From an uncultured Clostridia bacterium (lineage in GTDB: Bacteria; Bacillota; Clostridia; Oscillospirales; Oscillospiraceae): a stretch of DNA of 64,000 bases. Position 1 is the first letter of the stretch. The number at the start of each line of letters is the position of its first letter. Where the stretch lies: contig CAKNRQ010000003.1 of assembly GCA_930990965.1 (NCBI GenBank), forward strand, positions 1 to 64,000, in the 5' to 3' direction. The position numbers and the translations under genes are program-made. Under the pieces are notes generated by a model that had not been told where the DNA came from, made no database searches, and worked only from the letters and a program-made list of their open reading frames with translations. Below are positions 59,722 to 64,000 of the stretch, in pieces.

Positions 59722-60468
59722 TCACAGATGGTTTATCATACTGGCCAGATACCCGGCTCCGAAACCGTTGTCTATGTTGACCACGGAGAGCCCGCTGGCG
59801 CAGGAGTTCAGCATACTCAACAGCGCCGCGACGCCGCCAAATGCAGCGCCATATCCCACGCTTGTGGGCACGGCGATTACCGGGCAATCAGCAAGCCCGC
59901 CGATGACGCTCGGCAGGGCTCCCTCCATGCCCGCAACGGCCACGATGCACCTTGCGCGCATTATGTCCTCAGCGTGGTCCAGCAGGCGGTGAATGCCGGA
60001 AACGCCTACGTCGTAAAGGCGCTTTACCTCATTGCCCAGGGCCTGGGCCGTCAGCGCAGCCTCCTCTGCGACAGGTATGTCTGTCGTACCGCCGGTGGCC
60101 ACGACTATCACGCCCTTGCCGTCCGGCTCAGGCAGTTGGCCCACAATCCCCACTTTAGAGCGTGGATCGTAGTTCAAATCATATTGTTTCCCCACATATT
60201 CGGCCGCTTCCGGCGCCATGCGGGTTATAAGCACCACATTCTCGTCGCCACGCAACAGTGAGCCCGTGATGGCCGCTATCTGCTCCGGGGTTTTGCCCTG
60301 GCCGTATATGACCTCGGCTATGCCCTGCCTGAGCTCGCGGTGCAAGTCCACTTTGGCGAAACCCATATCCTCGAAGGGCTCGAGCTTGAGCTTTATGAGC
60401 GCGTCGTCTGCGCTCAGTTCACCGGCCTCCACGGCGCGGAGGATATCCAACACTGCCTGCTTTTTCAT
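59722..60468 (-). CDS. larB: Nickel pincer cofactor biosynthesis protein LarB
   Basis: The 248 residues match LarB: a short N-terminal helical part, then the PurE-like domain with VVATGGTTDIPVAEEAA, YDVGVSGIHRLLDH, VAGMEGALPSVIGGL and PTSVGYGAAFGG. LarB carboxylates and hydrolyses nicotinic acid adenine dinucleotide, the first step of pincer synthesis. GGGAGG precedes the ATG; larE ends five bases upstream and larC starts nine bases downstream. Confidence 0.95.
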   Translation of the reverse strand: MKKQAVLDILRAVEAGELSADDALIKLKLEPFEDMGFAKVDLHRELRQGIAEVIYGQGKTPEQIAAITGSLLRGDENVVLITRMAPEAAEYVGKQYDLNYDPRSKVGIVGQLPEPDGKGVIVVATGGTTDIPVAEEAALTAQALGNEVKRLYDVGVSGIHRLLDHAEDIMRARCIVAVAGMEGALPSVIGGLADCPVIAVPTSVGYGAAFGGVAALLSMLNSCASGLSVVNIDNGFGAGYLASMINHL

Positions 60469-60472
60469 ACCT

Positions 60473-61216
60473 TTACCTCCCTCTCAAATCCAATGCCACG
60501 TGCTCGAAGTCCCCTCCGAGCGCGGCGAGTATTTCTCTTCTCATTTCAACGGCCCTTGTGAGCTGCGCTTCAGGCAGCTCCAGCCTCGCGCTGGCTCCGT
60601 CGATGCGCACTCTCAAGTCGGAAAACCCCAACTGTTTGAGCCTGTCCTCGCAGCGCTCCACGCGCTCCAGCTCCGGCTTGGTTATCCGGCGGCCGGTCGG
60701 TATTCGCGTCGCCAGGCAGGCGTATGCGGGCTTTAAGGCCGTAAAGAGCCCGAGGCCCGTGGAGCGTGCGCGCACCTCGGCTTTGGTTATGCCGCACATG
60801 CGCAAAGGGCTCAGCACTCCGAGCTCGCTCACGGCACGCATACCCGGGCGGTCATCCGCGTCGTCTGAGGCGTTGTTGCCATCAATTAGCGTATCAAAGC
60901 CATCCGCGGCGGCTCTGTCGCGTATAAGCGTGAAAATTGCATGCTTGCAGAAATAACAGCGGTCCCGCGGGTTATCTGCAACCCCCGGCACCGCGAGTAT
61001 GTCATAGTCGAGCACTGTGAGTTCTATATCAAGTTGCTCGCACATGCGCTCCGCGTCACGCAGCTCAAAAGCCGGCTGGAAAGCCGTGCGCACATAGTAA
61101 GGGCGCACCTCGGCGCCCAACTCGCGTCCGGCTGCAAGCAGATACGCGCTGTCCGTGCCGCCGGAAAAGCCCAGCGCGCAACGCGGGTGCGCCGCGAAAA
61201 AATCCTGCAGAGTCAA
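60473..61216 (-). CDS. larE: Pincer cofactor sulfur transferase LarE
   Basis: The 247 residues match LarE: PP-loop SGGTDS (18-23), DNPRDRCYFCKHAIF with C87 and C90, DGNNASDDADDRPGMRA and KPAYACLATRIPTG with C167. LarE sulfurises the pincer precursor twice. Some LarE enzymes give up their own cysteine sulfur; others use an iron-sulfur cluster held by three cysteines. The C87/C90/C167 set fits the cluster type, an inference from pattern. The start is TTG at 61216 with GGGAG upstream. No lactate racemase (larA) gene lies in the window. Confidence 0.9.
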   Translation of the reverse strand: MTLQDFFAAHPRCALGFSGGTDSAYLLAAGRELGAEVRPYYVRTAFQPAFELRDAERMCEQLDIELTVLDYDILAVPGVADNPRDRCYFCKHAIFTLIRDRAAADGFDTLIDGNNASDDADDRPGMRAVSELGVLSPLRMCGITKAEVRARSTGLGLFTALKPAYACLATRIPTGRRITKPELERVERCEDRLKQLGFSDLRVRIDGASARLELPEAQLTRAVEMRREILAALGGDFEHVALDLRGR

Positions 61217-61242
61217 TGCATTTCTCCCATCTTAATACGTAT

Positions 61243-61264
61243 GGGGCGGGTGTGGACCCGCCCC
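61243..61264. repeat. GC-rich palindrome before larE
   Basis: GGGGCGGGT and ACCCGCCCC pair around GTGG. It resembles the palindrome at 30425-30446, and lies between the J-domain gene stop and larE, where it may end the former message. Confidence 0.5.
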
Positions 61265-61274
61265 GATATGTTCA

Positions 61275-61946
61275 TCAAATCCAGCAGAATCTGAAGCCGC
61301 CATAGCCCAGGCACATTTCAAGCACGCAGAGGCCAAGGCACAATTTGTTGATGCCTCCACTCTGCGGGAAGCCGCTCGTCCTGTTAGTGTAAACGTTGCC
61401 GCCGTACTGCAGCTCATCCAGAAACTCGCGGTATTCCGGGTTGTTAGGCTCCATCTGCACGGCGCGCTGGGCGTACTCCATGGCCGTTATCCTGTTGCCC
61501 TGAGCCGAATTTGCTATGCCGCCGAGGTAATACCAGCGTGCGGTACGCTCGCCCTGCGGCACCTGTGACAGCGCGGTGAGCGCCTCCTGGAAGTGTCCGG
61601 CCCGGATGTAGTTTTCAGCCGCACGTATCTCGGTTGCCTCATTGCTGCCGGAGTAGCCGCCCGAATAGCCGCCGCCCTGCCATGCGCCGCCCCACGCGCC
61701 CCAGGGGTCGTACTGCTGCTGGGAACCGTAACCGCCGTAAGCGCCGCCGTAGTTCGTGCGGTTGGCTTCGCCGGATTTTATGGCGTCATATGCGGCGTTT
61801 ATCTCGTTCATCTTCTCGGCCGCGGCCGGGTTGTTGGGATTTCGGTCGGGGTGGTATTTTTTAGCCAGTTTTCTATAGGCTGATTTTATCTCTTCGTCGG
61901 TGGCGTCTCTCGAAACGCCCAGCACCTCATAGGGGTCACGCTTCAC
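61275..61946 (-). CDS. DnaJ-domain protein with TPR-like and C-terminal hydrophobic region
   Basis: From GTG 61946 (GGGAG nine bases before; ATG 61970 is the alternative) the 223 residues start with a J domain (1-60: [28 protein letters not shown]). A Gly/Tyr/Gln-rich linker and a TPR-like helical part ([34 protein letters not shown]) follow, and the end is a Cys-rich hydrophobic run ([11 protein letters not shown]). It should stimulate DnaK, probably near a membrane. The gene overlaps the end of DUF5685. Confidence 0.85.
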   Translation of the reverse strand: MKRDPYEVLGVSRDATDEEIKSAYRKLAKKYHPDRNPNNPAAAEKMNEINAAYDAIKSGEANRTNYGGAYGGYGSQQQYDPWGAWGGAWQGGGYSGGYSGSNEATEIRAAENYIRAGHFQEALTALSQVPQGERTARWYYLGGIANSAQGNRITAMEYAQRAVQMEPNNPEYREFLDELQYGGNVYTNRTSGFPQSGGINKLCLGLCVLEMCLGYGGFRFCWI

Positions 61947-62790
61947 CGGCTCTTTCTCCCTTCTTCGCATGCCTGCGGGCCATCTCGGCGTTGTAGCGCG
62001 TCCAAACGCCGGAATAGAGTATGTTCCTCATAATGTCCGCATCCCGCACAATGGGCAGCAGCTCGAACACTGCCGCGCATTCTCCGATCAGCATGGTGAG
62101 CGTGTTGTGCAGCTCCTCTTCAGTCTTGCCCTCGGCGTACACAGCCAGAGGATTGTACCTACCATGCGCCCTGTCCCCCTCGAGGTCCAGTACCGCGTCC
62201 ATTATATAGATAAATTCGCCCAGCTCCTCGCCGAATCGGCGCAGACGCGGACTCCAGATTTCGTCCTGCGGATAGTACACAAAAAGCTCGCCCATCAGCT
62301 TGCCGAAACACCTCGCGCCGGCGTCCGGGTCGCTCTCACCCCGCCTCTCAAGCTCCGAGAGCTCGGTCAGGCAACGCTCTATATGTGCGCTCTTCTCCGG
62401 ATACCTCTCCGCGGCCCTCCTATAGCTGCCGGATATCAGAGCCGCTTCTGAGCGTGAAATTATGCTCCGCTCATCGTTCCAGTCGTCGATAAGGTTGTGG
62501 TATGCCAGCAGTACGTTCATATCGGCCGCGTACTCTGTGACAGGGCTCGCGCTCCATGTATGCGTGTGTATGGGGTGTGCCGCACAGCGCTCTTCGCCGC
62601 TCTCACTCTCCGGCTCGTACATGCTTTCAAGCAGCAGCACGAGGAAGGTCATGTCATAGGTGAGCGTCAGCCTTGCCATCTGGCCGTATTTCTTTTTAAG
62701 CGTCCGGCACAGACCGCAGTAGCAGCTCTTGTAGCGCGCGAGCTCCTCTGGCGTCAGCGAGTCCGGATTCGCGATAACATAGCCAAACAT
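61936..62790 (-). CDS. DUF5685 family protein
   Basis: The 284 residues match DUF5685: [28 protein letters not shown], then helices with Asp-rich turns ([27 protein letters not shown]). The Cys pair and acid motifs resemble metal-binding all-helical enzymes, but the role is unknown. It is placed between a zinc-ribbon membrane protein and a J-domain protein, a neighbourhood that recurs in Clostridia. Its ATG shares one base with the stop of the preceding gene (TGATG), so translation is coupled. Confidence 0.85.
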   Translation of the reverse strand: MFGYVIANPDSLTPEELARYKSCYCGLCRTLKKKYGQMARLTLTYDMTFLVLLLESMYEPESESGEERCAAHPIHTHTWSASPVTEYAADMNVLLAYHNLIDDWNDERSIISRSEAALISGSYRRAAERYPEKSAHIERCLTELSELERRGESDPDAGARCFGKLMGELFVYYPQDEIWSPRLRRFGEELGEFIYIMDAVLDLEGDRAHGRYNPLAVYAEGKTEEELHNTLTMLIGECAAVFELLPIVRDADIMRNILYSGVWTRYNAEMARRHAKKGERAGEA

Positions 62791-63194
62791 CAGGTGTTCT
62801 TAATAAACGAGTTGCCGCATTTACGGCAGACAATTTTTATTTTTCCCTTGCCCCTGGGCACGCGCAGCAGCGTGCCGCAGCTCGGGCAACGGAAAAACTT
62901 GTAGTCGCGTCTCTGTCTCCAGCGCTCGCCGAGGCTACGGAAATACATCCGTATTGAGTAAGTCTTGTTGAGATATTTTGCGTTTTCCGCACGGCGTTTC
63001 GTGACGTTGCGGGAAAACATGCGAAAATACATGTATATAATCCCGATCAACACCAACACAAAGAGAAGGTCAGACAAGCGGCCGCTTGTAAACATTGACA
63101 CGACGAGCAGTATGACAGTTACAATCATAACCGCTCTTCCAAGCTGATCTACTCCATTGCGCCCGGCAAAGAATCTTGCTAGCTTCTCCCGCAT
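62790..63194 (-). CDS. Membrane protein with C-terminal zinc ribbon
   Basis: From ATG 63194 (AAAGGTGA upstream) the 134 residues hold two membrane segments (about 20-60), a basic loop and a C-terminal zinc ribbon FRCPSCGTLLRVPRGKG with a second CRKCGNSF pair. The ribbon faces the cytoplasm. The function is not known; it is first in the operon with DUF5685 and the J-domain gene. An upstream in-frame ATG at 63308 gives an unlikely N-terminus. Confidence 0.75.
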   Translation of the reverse strand: MREKLARFFAGRNGVDQLGRAVMIVTVILLVVSMFTSGRLSDLLFVLVLIGIIYMYFRMFSRNVTKRRAENAKYLNKTYSIRMYFRSLGERWRQRRDYKFFRCPSCGTLLRVPRGKGKIKIVCRKCGNSFIKNT

Positions 63195-63383
63195 GATATC
63201 ACCTTTCATCAATAAGAGGCACACACTCCAGCGTAGCGATGCGGCGCTCCGGCGTTTAAAGCGTGCAGTGCCCCGTGAACAGTTTTTTCTAATGATAAAT
63301 GATAGCACCGGGAAAGGGTTTATTTATCAATAATCTGTTAATTTCAACGCCATGCAAACCCTGTTTTGCTCCCTAAAGGCGTA

Positions 63384-64000
63384 TCACGTCTTTTCATCCG
63401 GTGTTATGTCACCCTGTTTGGCCGCATTCTTCGGTTCTTCATCGCCTTCAAGGTCGCCGACCAGCAGCTCAAGCAGGTCGTTGATGGTGACGATGCCTGT
63501 CACGCCGCCGTACTCGTCACACACAACGGCGAGTTTCTTGCGCAGGCGGCGCATGCGCTCCAGAAGCACGTCGGCCTTGATACTATCAGGCACAAAGTAT
63601 GCTGGCTTTACGCAGGTCTCCAGGGCCTTCTGAGCGCTGCGCTCAGGTAGGGCAAAGTAGTCTTTTATATCCAGCACACCGATTATCTTGTCCGTGGTAT
63701 CCTGGCATATGGGATAGAAGGAGTGGCGGGATTTGAATATTTCGGCCTCCCACTCCTCGGTACCCTCGTCGGCCCAGAGCACGCTCATCTGCGTGCGGTG
63801 TGTGCAGAAGTGCTCCGCGCTCTGGTCGTCGAACTCAAAGAGGTTCTGAATGAACTCGTTCTCCTCTTCGCCTATAGAACCCTTCTGAGAGCCGGCAATA
63901 GCCATCATGCGTATTTCTTCCTCGCTGTACTCGTCGTCCTCGCTGTTGGGGTCAACTCCCAGCAGGCGCAGCACGCCGTTGACGGAAACGCTGAGCAGGC
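63384..64000 (-). CDS. CBS-domain protein of the CorC/HlyC (CNNM-like) family, 5' end outside the window
   Basis: The frame runs off the right edge; the visible 205 residues are the C-terminal half. GVLRLLGVDP is the usual link from the membrane domain, IRMMAIAGSQKGSIGEEENEFI opens the cytoplasmic part, then two CBS motifs follow (FYPICQDTTDKIIGVLDIKDYF and VVCDEYGGVTGIVTINDLLELL). Family members export magnesium or related ions. The protein stops soon after the second CBS motif, with no CorC_HlyC C-terminal domain. Confidence 0.82.
   Translation of the reverse strand, partial: LLSVSVNGVLRLLGVDPNSEDDEYSEEEIRMMAIAGSQKGSIGEEENEFIQNLFEFDDQSAEHFCTHRTQMSVLWADEGTEEWEAEIFKSRHSFYPICQDTTDKIIGVLDIKDYFALPERSAQKALETCVKPAYFVPDSIKADVLLERMRRLRKKLAVVCDEYGGVTGIVTINDLLELLVGDLEGDEEPKNAAKQGDITPDEKT

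Overview
The window reads as chromosomal DNA from a GC-rich, spore-forming, strictly anaerobic Clostridia member, most likely Oscillospirales/Oscillospiraceae. The grounds are gene content: a YpeB germination protein, S-layer-homology (SLH) surface proteins, a 2-hydroxyacyl-CoA dehydratase-type activator, Lar nickel-pincer enzymes, a probable Re-citrate synthase, oxygen-sensitive flavoenzymes, strong AGGAGG ribosome sites and TTG/GTG starts. No species is claimed. I see no prophage, transposase, CRISPR array or replication origin; gene density is high and most genes sit in short operons closed by clear hairpin terminators.

Layout. 1-2.4 kb: a tRNA-Asp/tRNA-Thr unit, a secreted protein with a degenerate polysaccharide-deacetylase domain, and a double carboxymuconolactone-decarboxylase-like protein. 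2.7-5.3 kb: a TetM/EF-G-type GTPase fused to a YacP/Rae1-type NYN nuclease domain. 5.4-8.9 kb: an aldo-keto reductase/cyclophilin-like/beta-helix operon diverging from a LysR regulator. 8.9-11.1 kb: holB and a RicT/YaaT-type PSP1 gene. 11.3-18.9 kb: an envelope block (lipoprotein, anchored SGNH hydrolase, two SLH proteins, a zinc-ribbon/Ig-like membrane protein, ypeB). 18.9-27.5 kb: an old-yellow-enzyme-type reductase with a TRAP permease and LysR regulator, an MFS carrier, and two paralogous iron alcohol dehydrogenases facing away from each other. 27.5-36.3 kb: gltX, an aminotransferase, trpS, a lipid-linked sugar transferase with a UDP-GlcNAc 2-epimerase, three small uncharacterised genes and a phosphodiesterase. 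36.3-36.9 kb: a noncoding array of paired hairpins and tRNA-Gly. 36.9-41.2 kb: Re-citrate synthase, aconitase and isocitrate dehydrogenase, a compact route from acetyl-CoA and oxaloacetate to 2-oxoglutarate. 41.2-42 kb: no credible gene, but a promoter-to-terminator unit that may be a noncoding RNA. 42-53.3 kb: a frameshifted degV, asnA with a DUF4364 gene, MFS, GDPD, MaoC-like, SRAP (YedK/HMCES), DMT and acyltransferase-3 genes, and an NMO-type flavoprotein. 53.4-58.2 kb: a GNAT gene, an HgdB-like protein and a large double-ASKHA activator. 58.4-61.2 kb: larE-larB-larC. 61.3-64 kb: a J-domain protein, DUF5685, a zinc-ribbon membrane protein and the 3' part of a CBS-domain CorC/HlyC-type gene cut by the window edge.

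Items most worth following: the GTPase-NYN fusion at 2.7 kb, the activator/HgdB-like pair at 54-58 kb, the covarying hairpin repeats at 36.5 kb, and the possible RNA at 41.5-41.8 kb.
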